This document shows positions 37,079 through 45,825 of a stretch of DNA of 64,000 bases, piece after piece (within the stretch, counting starts at the first letter, position 1; the number at the start of each line of letters is the position of its first letter). A program made the position numbers and the translations under genes. The DNA is from Clostridium sp. CF012 (GTDB taxonomy: Bacteria; Bacillota; Clostridia; Clostridiales; Clostridiaceae), in NCBI RefSeq assembly GCF_018861755.1, contig NZ_JAHLEF010000006.1, forward strand, positions 1 through 64,000, written 5' to 3'. Below the pieces are notes generated by a model. That model was given only the letters and a program-made list of their open reading frames with translations. It had not been told where the DNA came from and did not search any database.

Positions 37079-39799
37079 TTATTCATTTAATTGTTTTAGT
37101 ATAGTGCCAAGTTTCTTATTATATTCTCCATATTTTGTCCAATCTAGATTTCTTTGAGCTTCAAGCGCTTTTAAATATAAATCATTTGCCTGCTTAATTA
37201 GTTCGATTTTAGCTTGGATTAATGGCTCTGTAGTAGTTCCCGTTGCACCTGGAACTACTGCATCTGGCGCCTTATACATAAATATTTGCTGTAATCCAGT
37301 TTCAATATTATCAACCATCAGTAGCTTGTTGTCGTAAGATAATATTATTTTTTTCATTTCAGGAATACTATTTTTCCCACTAGCTCTTAGATATAGAGGT
37401 TCAATATAAAGAAGCGAATTCTTTATTGGTAAAATCACAGTGTCTCCATATTGTACTTTAGATCCTCCTGTATCCCACAAAGAAAGCTGTGCTGAAATTG
37501 TAGTATCCTGACTTACTCTCTGATTAAAAAGGTGCGGACTGTAAACTGTTTTTTCTGCTGGAAATTTATTTAGGAACAGTTTACCGTAGTTTCCCACGTC
37601 CATTCTAGCACCTAAAATTGCGGTCATATTATATTTTCCCTTTATGTTAAAATATTGTTGTAATATCATTTCTTCACTGTCAGTCCCTGGTAATTTCTGT
37701 ATGATATATGGTGGAATAGTTGTTTTAACTTCACCCCCTACTACGTTTGCATTCTTAGAAACATCCCAAATATCCTCCCCACTATAAAAGACTCCAGGAT
37801 CAGTTACATGATATTTCCCGAGTACTGCGCTTTGAATATTAAATATATCAGATGGATATCTAAAATGCTCCTTAAGGTCAGCTGAAATCTCTGACATATC
37901 CTTAAAAAACTTAGGATAAATTTTTGAGTAGGTTTGCACAATTGGATCAGTTGTATCCGCGATATAGTAATTTGTAGCCCCATCATACGCATCGATTACA
38001 ACCTTAACTGAATTTCTAATATAGTTTATTCCATTTTGTGGCTGCGAGTACGGATATTTGTTCGATGTAGTGTAAGCATCAAGCATATAATATACTTTCC
38101 CTTCGCTTACAACAACATATGGATCTCGGTCATAAGTTAAAAATGGAGCTATAGTCTTTGCCCTTTCAACTATATTTCTATTAATGATAACTTTACTTGT
38201 GCTCTTAATATCCCTTGATAGTAGAAAATTTAGTTCCCCCTTATTTATTGCAAATAAAATTTTATTAATTAAATTCATTTTGATCCCGGCTTTTCCAGCA
38301 TAATTTGTTACTTTATTAACCTCCCCTTGAGGATAATCAAATTCACTCACATTAGTATTTACTAATGCGTACTGATTTGTTTGTTCACCGAAATAAATTC
38401 TCGGATTAGTTAACTTAATATCTGTACTGTTTACAATTGGCATATCTTTAATTACAAAATCAGGCTGCCCCTCTGATGTAACAGCATTTACTTTACTCAT
38501 TACAACACCAAAACCATGAGTATAAACCATGTGAGTATTTTGCCAAGTGTCTGGAGATAATAATTTTGAGTCTATTTCTCTTGCTGAAATAAATACCTGA
38601 CTATATTTACCGTTTATTTTGTACCTATCTACGTCTATATCACTAAAGTTATAGTAATATCTTAATATTTGAACTTGATTATAAAATTCAAGCGCCTGCG
38701 CAGTTGAATTTATCCTAATGTTATCTACTGTCTTCTGATTATCTGAAATATCCTCTTTTTTCAAATCATTTTTTACATTAAAAGCTTTTGTAGTGATATC
38801 TGCTATATTAAAGGCTTTTCTTGTAAAATTAATATTATTTTGAATATATGGTTTTTCGAGTTGCTTTTCATTTGGCTTTACAATACTACTTTGAACTACT
38901 GCTCCTGATATTCCTCCTACAAAGCTTATCAAAACTATAGCACCAATTGAAATTATTATAGGCTTAAGCTTTGATTTTAAAACACTCATAAATATTACTA
39001 CTGAAGCAATGATACAAGTTACAATCAATACTTTATAAAAAAGTAATGTTACATGAATATCCGTGTAACTTGCCCCATATGCAACCCCACTAGGACTATA
39101 CACTAAACTTAATATTTTCACTAAGAATCCAAGTGCTAGGAAAAGTGCTATAAGTGAAGAGATAATTGCAATCTGCTTTCCTCCAAATATAATGAGTTCC
39201 TTTCCAAATTCTTTTGAGTCTGCAAAGCCATTTCGTATTTTTCCTGAATAAAAAATATCCTTTGATTTAAATACGAAGAAAATTATTACTTTAATAATAA
39301 TTAAGAATACGAGTAGTGTCATTACAAGACTATATAAAGATTCAATTAACGGAAGTTTAAAAATATAAAAAGATACATCTATATTAAAAATAGGATCTTT
39401 CACATTAAAGCTAACTGCATTTATGAATTTAAGAACCATTTCCCAATATATAGATGCAAGAGCAAAGGCAAATACAAACGAACCAACTAAATTACAAGCG
39501 ATAAAAATCTTTTTCTGGGTAGCCTCTTTCTTGGGATTTACCTCAACTACCTTTTTCATGTGGATGATACTCTTTCTTACGCCCTTATAGTATAACCATA
39601 TACCAAAATAACCAAGGATAAAAATAGGTATCATAAGTTTTGACACAGAAAGTATATTTGTAAAGTATACTGAAAGGTACCCCACTTCTTTAAACCACTC
39701 AATATTAATAACAAATTGCACTATGTTTCCTAAAGAAAATAAACATAGAATGAGTATTGTAATTACAGAATATATGGCAAACTTCTTTTTGATTTTCAT
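37079..39799 (-). CDS. UPF0182 family membrane protein
   Basis: The 906-residue protein has about seven membrane helices in the first 310 residues. A large, probably extracellular domain without cysteines follows. Characteristic UPF0182 (COG1615) stretches are visible, such as DIDVDRYKINGKYSQVFIS, VYTHGFGVVMS, FNIKGKYNMTAILGARMD and LSLWDTGGSKVQYGDTVILP. The function of this family is not known. A GAGGGGATTTT site precedes the ATG. It is flanked by two direct copies of an intergenic repeat and stands alone between CWB2 protein genes, which hints at a surface role or at insertion as a unit. Confidence 0.9.
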   Translation of the reverse strand: MKIKKKFAIYSVITILILCLFSLGNIVQFVINIEWFKEVGYLSVYFTNILSVSKLMIPIFILGYFGIWLYYKGVRKSIIHMKKVVEVNPKKEATQKKIFIACNLVGSFVFAFALASIYWEMVLKFINAVSFNVKDPIFNIDVSFYIFKLPLIESLYSLVMTLLVFLIIIKVIIFFVFKSKDIFYSGKIRNGFADSKEFGKELIIFGGKQIAIISSLIALFLALGFLVKILSLVYSPSGVAYGASYTDIHVTLLFYKVLIVTCIIASVVIFMSVLKSKLKPIIISIGAIVLISFVGGISGAVVQSSIVKPNEKQLEKPYIQNNINFTRKAFNIADITTKAFNVKNDLKKEDISDNQKTVDNIRINSTAQALEFYNQVQILRYYYNFSDIDVDRYKINGKYSQVFISAREIDSKLLSPDTWQNTHMVYTHGFGVVMSKVNAVTSEGQPDFVIKDMPIVNSTDIKLTNPRIYFGEQTNQYALVNTNVSEFDYPQGEVNKVTNYAGKAGIKMNLINKILFAINKGELNFLLSRDIKSTSKVIINRNIVERAKTIAPFLTYDRDPYVVVSEGKVYYMLDAYTTSNKYPYSQPQNGINYIRNSVKVVIDAYDGATNYYIADTTDPIVQTYSKIYPKFFKDMSEISADLKEHFRYPSDIFNIQSAVLGKYHVTDPGVFYSGEDIWDVSKNANVVGGEVKTTIPPYIIQKLPGTDSEEMILQQYFNIKGKYNMTAILGARMDVGNYGKLFLNKFPAEKTVYSPHLFNQRVSQDTTISAQLSLWDTGGSKVQYGDTVILPIKNSLLYIEPLYLRASGKNSIPEMKKIILSYDNKLLMVDNIETGLQQIFMYKAPDAVVPGATGTTTEPLIQAKIELIKQANDLYLKALEAQRNLDWTKYGEYNKKLGTILKQLNE

Positions 39800-39906
39800 A
39801 AAATCCCCTCTTCATATTATTCAAATTTTAATCTATATACACATTATATCTTATATTACCCATATTTTGAAGTTAGTTTTATTAACTAGTAAAATTTCAT
39901 ACATTT

Positions 39907-39980
39907 GGGTAGTTTCCATCTCTGGCTTCCACCTAACTCCGTGTATTCGTTTCGACACACTTCGGTTTAACCTCGGGGGT
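39907..39980 (-). repeat. intergenic repeat flanking the UPF0182 gene, copy 2
   Basis: This is the partner of 37006-37074, same orientation. The adjoining hairpin is degenerate here: AAACTACCCAAA and TTTTACTAGTTT remain but pair poorly. It lies between the divergent UPF0182 and CWB2-deacetylase genes. Confidence 0.65.
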
Positions 39981-40093
39981 TTTGTGGGAGCTGAAGGGTT
40001 GAACTTGTAAAATTTATTTCCTCTCAAGTAAATTTATGGTATGATTATCATGTTAATCTGCTAGTATTACAAAGTAGGGGGAGAATAAATTAT

Positions 40094-42313
40094 ATGTTAA
40101 AAAACAAACGACTTTTTTTAGGTGCTTTAATGGGTTTATTATTGTGTGGGGTGTTAAATATTACTCCTGTTTTTGCACAAGACACTAATCTAGAGGCTTC
40201 AAGACTATCAGGAACTAATAGGTATACAACTTCTGTGGCTATTAGTAAGTCAGGTTGGACAGAGTCTACCACAGTTATTATAGCAACGGGATTAGATTAC
40301 GCAGATGCCTTAGCAGCATCATCCTTAGCAAAATCAAAGGATGCTCCAATACTATTAACAGAAAAGAATGCAATGAACCAAAATATCCTAACTGAAATAA
40401 AAAGATTAAAAGCTACTGAGGCTATTTTAATAGGTGGTGCTGGTGTTATAGGACCCGGAGTAGAAAGTCAGTTAAAAGGTTTAGAAATTACTATTACTCG
40501 AGTAGGTGGAACTGACAGGTACGATACTTCTAAAAAAATAGCGGAAACCGTGGGTGTAACCAATGGAATTATCATGGCAACAGGCTTTGACTTCCCAGAT
40601 GCACTATCCATAGCTCCAATTTCAGGTATAAAGTCAATGCCTATTCTACTATCACCAAAAAATTCTATGAATTCAAATATAGAAGAGTTTGTTAAAGGGA
40701 AAAATATACCTGTTTCATATATAGTGGGAGGAACTGGTGTCATAGGTGAATCTGTAGCTTCAAGTGCACCTAACAGGAAGAGACTTGGTGGTGCTAATAG
40801 GTATGCCACTAACTTAATTATCAATGAAAATTTTCAAGAAGATTTAAACTTTGATACAATTTATTTGGCTACAGGAAATAATTTCCCAGATGCATTGGCT
40901 GGCTCAGTCTTAGCAGCTAAAAAAAATGCCCCCATATTTCTAACTGCTAAAGGTTCAATTTCTTTCAAGATTCTTAATATAATAAGAAACAAAGATGTAA
41001 AACATGTTGTAATTTTAGGTGGAACTGGTGTAGTTAGTAAAGATGTAGAAAATGTTATCACAAAACCATCACGTTTATTACAACAAGAACGTATATCAAA
41101 AGGTGGAGTAATTGGTACAGGTGGAAAAGGGGTAGTTGCATTAAGATTTGACGATTATCAAGATATATTTGGAAAAAAAATATATCCCCTGTTACTCTCT
41201 CGCGGTCTTCCCTCTAGTATGGCGTTAATATCACGGTTTAAAGCTTCGCATTATTGGGGTTCAGGTACAACTTGGGATCAAGTAAGGAATTGGAATAGAA
41301 ATGGCGTTGAAATATGGAGTCATGGAACAGACCATAATGACTACAGCCCAAAAGGATATGCAGGATTATATAGTCAAATAGTAACCTCAAAAGCAGAAAT
41401 AGAAGCACAAAATATAAAAGTTGCTGGTTGGGCACTCCCAGGAGTTACTCCTAAAACAAAGAATTTACCCTATGATGGGTTAATTAAACCAAGTGATTAC
41501 AACGGCATAGTTGGAAATTTACTAATGCAAACTTACGCTATAACAGAAGCATATGCATATCCATATGATTCAGTAAGGACGCTGCCAACAAAAATATATC
41601 ATGGGTTAAATCATTATACAGTTTCAGACGACTCAGGAACACTTCGAAAATCAAAAGAAGCTATAGATGTAGCTATTAAAAATAAGACTGGTATTGAATT
41701 CATGTGTCACGCAGGTAATTTAGATAAACCTCGTACTATGTCCTTGTCTGATTTTACGGCCTTACTTGATTATATCAAAACAAAATGGGATGATGGTTCA
41801 ATTGAGGTTTTAACACCTTCTGGACTTTTCTTTGCAGATCCTAATAGTAGCAGTAGACTTCAACTAACTACCTCCCATAGTTTTGAAGGTTTAACCGTAA
41901 ATAATCCTGGTGCATGGAGTGGGACAAGCCAATGGACTGGAAAGACAATTGAAAAAAGTGGAGGTAAAACGGGCGCAAATTTTTTACGAATAAATAGTAG
42001 TATTACTAATTCAGCCGTAACTCAAAAGATTACTTCCTTAGACAAATTAAAGGTTTCTGGAGAACAATTTGTGCTTGAAGGATGGTTTAGAGCAAATGGT
42101 GATGGAAATACAACCGGAATGGTACAAATAGACGATCCTAATAAGCCCAATGCACTGAAAATAATGAATAAAGTAGTAAGTAATGGTTCGACTTGGACAA
42201 AGGTAAGATTTGTTTTTTCTATACCTCCCAATACAAAAACTATAACAATATCTCTTTCTAGGCTTGCTGGAGTCGGTATCGATTGGGATGATATAATTAT
42301 AAAAAAAATATAG
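40094..42313 (+). CDS. secreted CWB2-anchored polysaccharide deacetylase
   Basis: A signal peptide (about 1-28, ending VFAQ) is followed by three CWB2 repeats (about 33-125, 130-220, 223-325). A NodB-type polysaccharide deacetylase domain spans about 340-565. Its metal and catalytic motifs are ALRFDDYQD and SHGTDHND. The last 170 residues resemble a carbohydrate-binding beta-sandwich (ITNSAVTQKITSLDKLKVSG to the end). It should remove N- or O-acetyl groups from wall glycan or secondary polymer at the cell surface. AGGGGGAG stands ten bases before the ATG. It is the only plus-strand gene in the surface island; a terminator follows at 42433. Confidence 0.9.
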   Translation: MLKNKRLFLGALMGLLLCGVLNITPVFAQDTNLEASRLSGTNRYTTSVAISKSGWTESTTVIIATGLDYADALAASSLAKSKDAPILLTEKNAMNQNILTEIKRLKATEAILIGGAGVIGPGVESQLKGLEITITRVGGTDRYDTSKKIAETVGVTNGIIMATGFDFPDALSIAPISGIKSMPILLSPKNSMNSNIEEFVKGKNIPVSYIVGGTGVIGESVASSAPNRKRLGGANRYATNLIINENFQEDLNFDTIYLATGNNFPDALAGSVLAAKKNAPIFLTAKGSISFKILNIIRNKDVKHVVILGGTGVVSKDVENVITKPSRLLQQERISKGGVIGTGGKGVVALRFDDYQDIFGKKIYPLLLSRGLPSSMALISRFKASHYWGSGTTWDQVRNWNRNGVEIWSHGTDHNDYSPKGYAGLYSQIVTSKAEIEAQNIKVAGWALPGVTPKTKNLPYDGLIKPSDYNGIVGNLLMQTYAITEAYAYPYDSVRTLPTKIYHGLNHYTVSDDSGTLRKSKEAIDVAIKNKTGIEFMCHAGNLDKPRTMSLSDFTALLDYIKTKWDDGSIEVLTPSGLFFADPNSSSRLQLTTSHSFEGLTVNNPGAWSGTSQWTGKTIEKSGGKTGANFLRINSSITNSAVTQKITSLDKLKVSGEQFVLEGWFRANGDGNTTGMVQIDDPNKPNALKIMNKVVSNGSTWTKVRFVFSIPPNTKTITISLSRLAGVGIDWDDIIIKKI

Positions 42314-42359
42314 TAATGGTAATATTCACATTTTAATGTTTCAGATATTCAAATTTTAT

Positions 42360-42413
42360 ATATCAACCGCCTTTGATAATACTTGTATTCTTTATACTAT
42401 CTGCGGTGGATAT
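42360..42413. repeat. inverted repeat after the deacetylase gene
   Basis: ATATCAACCGC at 42360-42370 and GCGGTGGATAT at 42403-42413 pair with one mismatch across 32 bases. No T-run follows. Confidence 0.45.
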
Positions 42414-42432
42414 GAGCATTCTTTATAGTAAA

Positions 42433-42468
42433 TAAAAAAATCACGCAAATTTTTCCTGCGTGATTTTT
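42433..42468. terminator. bidirectional terminator
   Basis: AAAAAATCACGCA and TGCGTGATTTTT form a strong stem with A- and T-runs on both sides. It serves the deacetylase gene on the plus strand and the convergent SLAP gene on the minus strand. Confidence 0.9.
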
Positions 42469-42540
42469 GCTGTAAAAAGTCTATTTATTTCAAATTTCCT
42501 CTTTACTGACAGTCTCGAGCATATTTCATTTTTTAGCTTA

Positions 42541-43371
42541 CTATGCTTTAAAGTATACTTTACAGTTATTTATATCATAATCTTTATTGACAATATAATC
42601 TTCTGTTATAATAAGTTCATAAATTTTGGCTTTATGCGGATTCACATTTACATTTTGAGTATCAAATATTCCTTTAGCAACTATTTCACCTTGTAAATCT
42701 TCTACTATTATTGGTAACTTTTCTAAATTTATAATTTTATCGCAACCATTACGAATTAGTACAACTATAGAAATAGAATTACCCATGCGTTTTTCTGTTT
42801 TAAACACCTCAATATTAACATCTCCAGCTTTTGTTAAAGGTAACTTACTTAAGAATTTTATAAAGCTACTTTTTAAATCATGGTCCATATTTTTCGGCAC
42901 ATCTTCAAGCTCAACCTTTACAGTACTTACAGCACTAATAGACTTTTCAAATTGTATTTTCCAATCATCCATTGGAATTGTATCAACAAATACGTTTATC
43001 TTATCAAAATAAATTTTATAGGGTCTTGCAGAAAAAGGAGGTAATACACCAAAATCCTGCATGTACATAATTTGCTTTGCTAGCAACTCGCCCTTTTTAT
43101 TTATGATTACTAGTGGAACTTTGTCAAAGTTAATTTCCGTTGCCAATCCATTTCTTAAATAAACGCTGACCTCAATTTTTTCTCCCATATCAAAGGTATA
43201 TATACCATTAATGGATACTTGTCCATCTTCTAATGCTGGAAGCTGCGCTAACTCTTCACTCAAAAATTCCTTTTGAAAATCAGACATAACCCCTTTATCA
43301 TATTCATTAAGATGCAGCTCCATATTTACTTTTTCTTTTTCTGATATTATTACAGTATCATTTTCTTTCAT
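42541..43371 (-). CDS. protein with two SLAP domains
   Basis: The 276-residue protein contains two related units of about 120 residues. The first has SINGIYTFDMGEKIEVSVYLRNG and ends DDWKIQFE; the second has NSISIVVLIRNG and ends NCKVYFK. This pattern is that of the SLAP domain found with accessory Sec and S-layer assembly systems of Gram-positive bacteria. No signal peptide or membrane helix is visible, so export would need another route, or the protein is cytoplasmic. A distant relative lies at 59005. AGGAGG is upstream of the start. The biochemical function is unknown. Confidence 0.75.
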   Translation of the reverse strand: MKENDTVIISEKEKVNMELHLNEYDKGVMSDFQKEFLSEELAQLPALEDGQVSINGIYTFDMGEKIEVSVYLRNGLATEINFDKVPLVIINKKGELLAKQIMYMQDFGVLPPFSARPYKIYFDKINVFVDTIPMDDWKIQFEKSISAVSTVKVELEDVPKNMDHDLKSSFIKFLSKLPLTKAGDVNIEVFKTEKRMGNSISIVVLIRNGCDKIINLEKLPIIVEDLQGEIVAKGIFDTQNVNVNPHKAKIYELIITEDYIVNKDYDINNCKVYFKA

Positions 43372-43610
43372 ACTAAATTCCTCCTAATAGGTTCAATCCT
43401 AATATTAATCGTCACAAATTACAGTTTATTATATCATATACACTTGAATTTTATAATAAATTCTCAATTTAATTGCCCATAATAAACTACGTTAAAACAT
43501 GCAAATAGTTGCATCTCATTTTAAAGATTATTTTTCGCCCTTAATTTAAACAAAGAAATCGGTTTTAGCTCAGCTTTTATGCCATTGTCATATACTAGTG
43601 CGATGACCTA

Positions 43611-45521
43611 TTAATTAATTCCAAATGTGAAATACCAACCATTTGTAATGCCATAACCATTCATGCTTAGAACTTTGTTACTAATATAAACGGCATATTG
43701 TTCACCAAGTTCAAATTTATTAATTGGTGATATACTTATAACTTTCCCATTACAAGATACCTTGAAATCAATCAATTCACCTTTAGAGTTTTTCATTGAG
43801 ATGTTATCAGTAGTAACTGTTTTTGCATCAATTAATTGAGTAAATGTTACATTCCATACTTTTGCAATATCTTTACTTTCTAGGAATGGAGAATCTGATA
43901 AATTTTGAAACTTACTATGTGTTTTTTTATCTTCAATTTTAGTAGCTACTATTGATAACCTATCACTTAGCCTATTTGATACTTTTCCAAAATCCATTTC
44001 ACTTAATGTTGTCATTAAATTCATTGCTGAGTTATACGTGCTGTAGCTTGTTTGTAATTCTGCTTTTTTAATAGTGTCAAGAATTTCTCCTAGTTTCTTT
44101 ATTTTTTCATCATTTTGATTTTGAGCTACTACCTTGTCTAATATATTATCTAATGTTTCTAATAATGATATTTTTTCCGTCACTGAATCATCAAATTTAT
44201 AAACTAAGTCCATTGCTTTTTTATAATTATCTAATGTAAGATTAATAGTTAGATTTTCCATAGCAGATTCAGCTATTTTAGTTGCATTACTACCTTTGTT
44301 GACTTCAATGGCACTTTGTACTACATCTAATCTAGCCATCAAGATTGTTTTATCAACACCATTTAATAAGGCATTTACTAAAACTCTTGCTGAGTCTAAA
44401 TTAGTTTGTACTTTCGATGTTTCGGCATAAATCACTGCCTTTGTAGCCGTGTCTATTTCATTAATAGTTGCATCATCTATTATATACAACATTGTATTGG
44501 AATTTGTGGTCATCGTAGGAATACTGCTTGATTTACGGTAATAGTTTGATGAAATAGTCGTACTTGCAAAAGTTACACCGGTTTCGTAGCTAGTAGCAAT
44601 GTGCTCTGATGGTAGAAGCGCTTTAGCGAAATATTTCATTAAAATATTATCCGGTACTGTTTTAGTTACTACGCCGTTAGTCGTAAATATTTCTGTTGGT
44701 TCAGCAATAGTCCATCCATAATCAGGCAAGTATATTTCTGCCCACATATGTTCTAAACCTGTTAAATCAACAGCCTTGTTGTTAATTGTATCTTCAATAT
44801 TCCTAAATCCAATCACCGTTCTAGCAGGTATTCCACTTGCTCTACATAAAGCAACAAATAGCTGTGCATAATCTTGACATACTCCTTCTTTATAAACTAA
44901 TCCGCTTAAAGCGCCATTGTTTGCATATTGTGAATTTATGTTATACGTCATATTTGTATTCACAAATCTAAATATTGCAAAAGCTTTATCAAAAGGATTA
45001 GAAATATTTTCAGTTAGCGCTTTAGCCTTTGCTTGTATTTCTGCATCCTTCACTTCTACACCAACATCTTCTCTTAAATAATCCATATAATTATTTAATT
45101 GACTATAATTAGAGGTAACTTGAGACTTATCTATATTATAATCAATTGTCCCTGTTGTAAAAGTTCTTTCAATAAATATAGAATGTGAGGCATTTGGAGC
45201 TGTGCGGTCTACGATAGTTGTTAACACATAAACGCCATTCGCATCTTTAGTTATTCTTCCTTCAGATATTTTAAAATTACTTACATTTGTTATATAAGGT
45301 GAATTTAAATCAGTTCCTAAATTTATAATAGCTTTCGTATTCAACAAATCCCCACTATCTCCATTTTTAGTATTGCTAATTGTATAAGTATCAACTAACT
45401 TGTAATTTTTCAGAAAATCTAATGTTGGATTTGTTACGCCAAAGGTTATAGCTTGTCTCCCGATAGTTAAAATTAATGTTATAGTTAACATTAATACTAC
45501 TTTTGATATTTTTTTATTCAT
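43611..45521 (-). CDS. secreted transglutaminase-domain protein, copy 1
   Basis: A signal peptide (about 1-28) is followed by an N-terminal beta region and a transglutaminase-like domain (about 170-290). That domain has the nucleophile in KEGVCQDYAQLFVALCRASGIPAR and the histidine in EHMWAEIYLPDYGW. The third-position acid is glutamate (AEPT) instead of the usual aspartate (DPT). A helical region of about 200 residues and a C-terminal Ig-like (Big_5) domain (about 540-636) follow. Such enzymes may crosslink or cut proteins or peptides at the surface. It is a tandem paralogue of the upstream gene. GGGGTGGG lies before the start. Its own stop is followed by an AT-rich region without a strong terminator. 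Confidence 0.85.
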   Translation of the reverse strand: MNKKISKVVLMLTITLILTIGRQAITFGVTNPTLDFLKNYKLVDTYTISNTKNGDSGDLLNTKAIINLGTDLNSPYITNVSNFKISEGRITKDANGVYVLTTIVDRTAPNASHSIFIERTFTTGTIDYNIDKSQVTSNYSQLNNYMDYLREDVGVEVKDAEIQAKAKALTENISNPFDKAFAIFRFVNTNMTYNINSQYANNGALSGLVYKEGVCQDYAQLFVALCRASGIPARTVIGFRNIEDTINNKAVDLTGLEHMWAEIYLPDYGWTIAEPTEIFTTNGVVTKTVPDNILMKYFAKALLPSEHIATSYETGVTFASTTISSNYYRKSSSIPTMTTNSNTMLYIIDDATINEIDTATKAVIYAETSKVQTNLDSARVLVNALLNGVDKTILMARLDVVQSAIEVNKGSNATKIAESAMENLTINLTLDNYKKAMDLVYKFDDSVTEKISLLETLDNILDKVVAQNQNDEKIKKLGEILDTIKKAELQTSYSTYNSAMNLMTTLSEMDFGKVSNRLSDRLSIVATKIEDKKTHSKFQNLSDSPFLESKDIAKVWNVTFTQLIDAKTVTTDNISMKNSKGELIDFKVSCNGKVISISPINKFELGEQYAVYISNKVLSMNGYGITNGWYFTFGIN

Positions 45522-45725
45522 TTTCCCACCCCAATCAATTTTTTATTATATTTATTTATTTATTATGTTTTTTAGCTTTAATATAAGGCACTTTTTCCCT
45601 TTAGAATTACATCATAACCGAACCAGTTAAATGCCTTAATAATTGTTGATGTTATTAAAACTATCGTTGGGAAATTGTTATTCTTAATACCTAGGGCTTT
45701 TAAAATACTCACTCACTGCTTTATG
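45522..45725. other. upstream region of transglutaminase copy 1
   Basis: No gene or strong structure is seen. The stretch should hold the promoter of the downstream copy, because a terminator at 45726-45760 separates it from the upstream paralogue. Confidence 0.4.
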
Positions 45726-45787
45726 AAAAAAGAGAGATTACCATTTCGAGTAATCTCTCTTACTATCTACCTCCGTTTTATCTTTTT
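45726..45787 (-). terminator. terminator-containing repeat, copy A
   Basis: AGAGAGATTAC and GTAATCTCTCT (45731-45760) form an 11-base stem followed by five T on the minus strand. The stem and the adjoining TCTAC-TC-GTTT-ATCTTTTT segment recur at 52902-52962. It ends the transcript of transglutaminase copy 2. Confidence 0.8.
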
Positions 45788-45825
45788 ACTACATACTTCG
45801 GGTAAAAAATCAACGTATTATCTTA

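Noticed and set aside
28395-42313. CRISPR-like periodic repeats
   Set aside because: The periodicity comes from CWB2 protein repeats of about 95 residues; there are no short direct repeats with unique spacers.
42460-42696. 78-codon plus-strand frame overlapping the SLAP gene
   Set aside because: It begins inside a terminator and is antisense to a well-supported gene.
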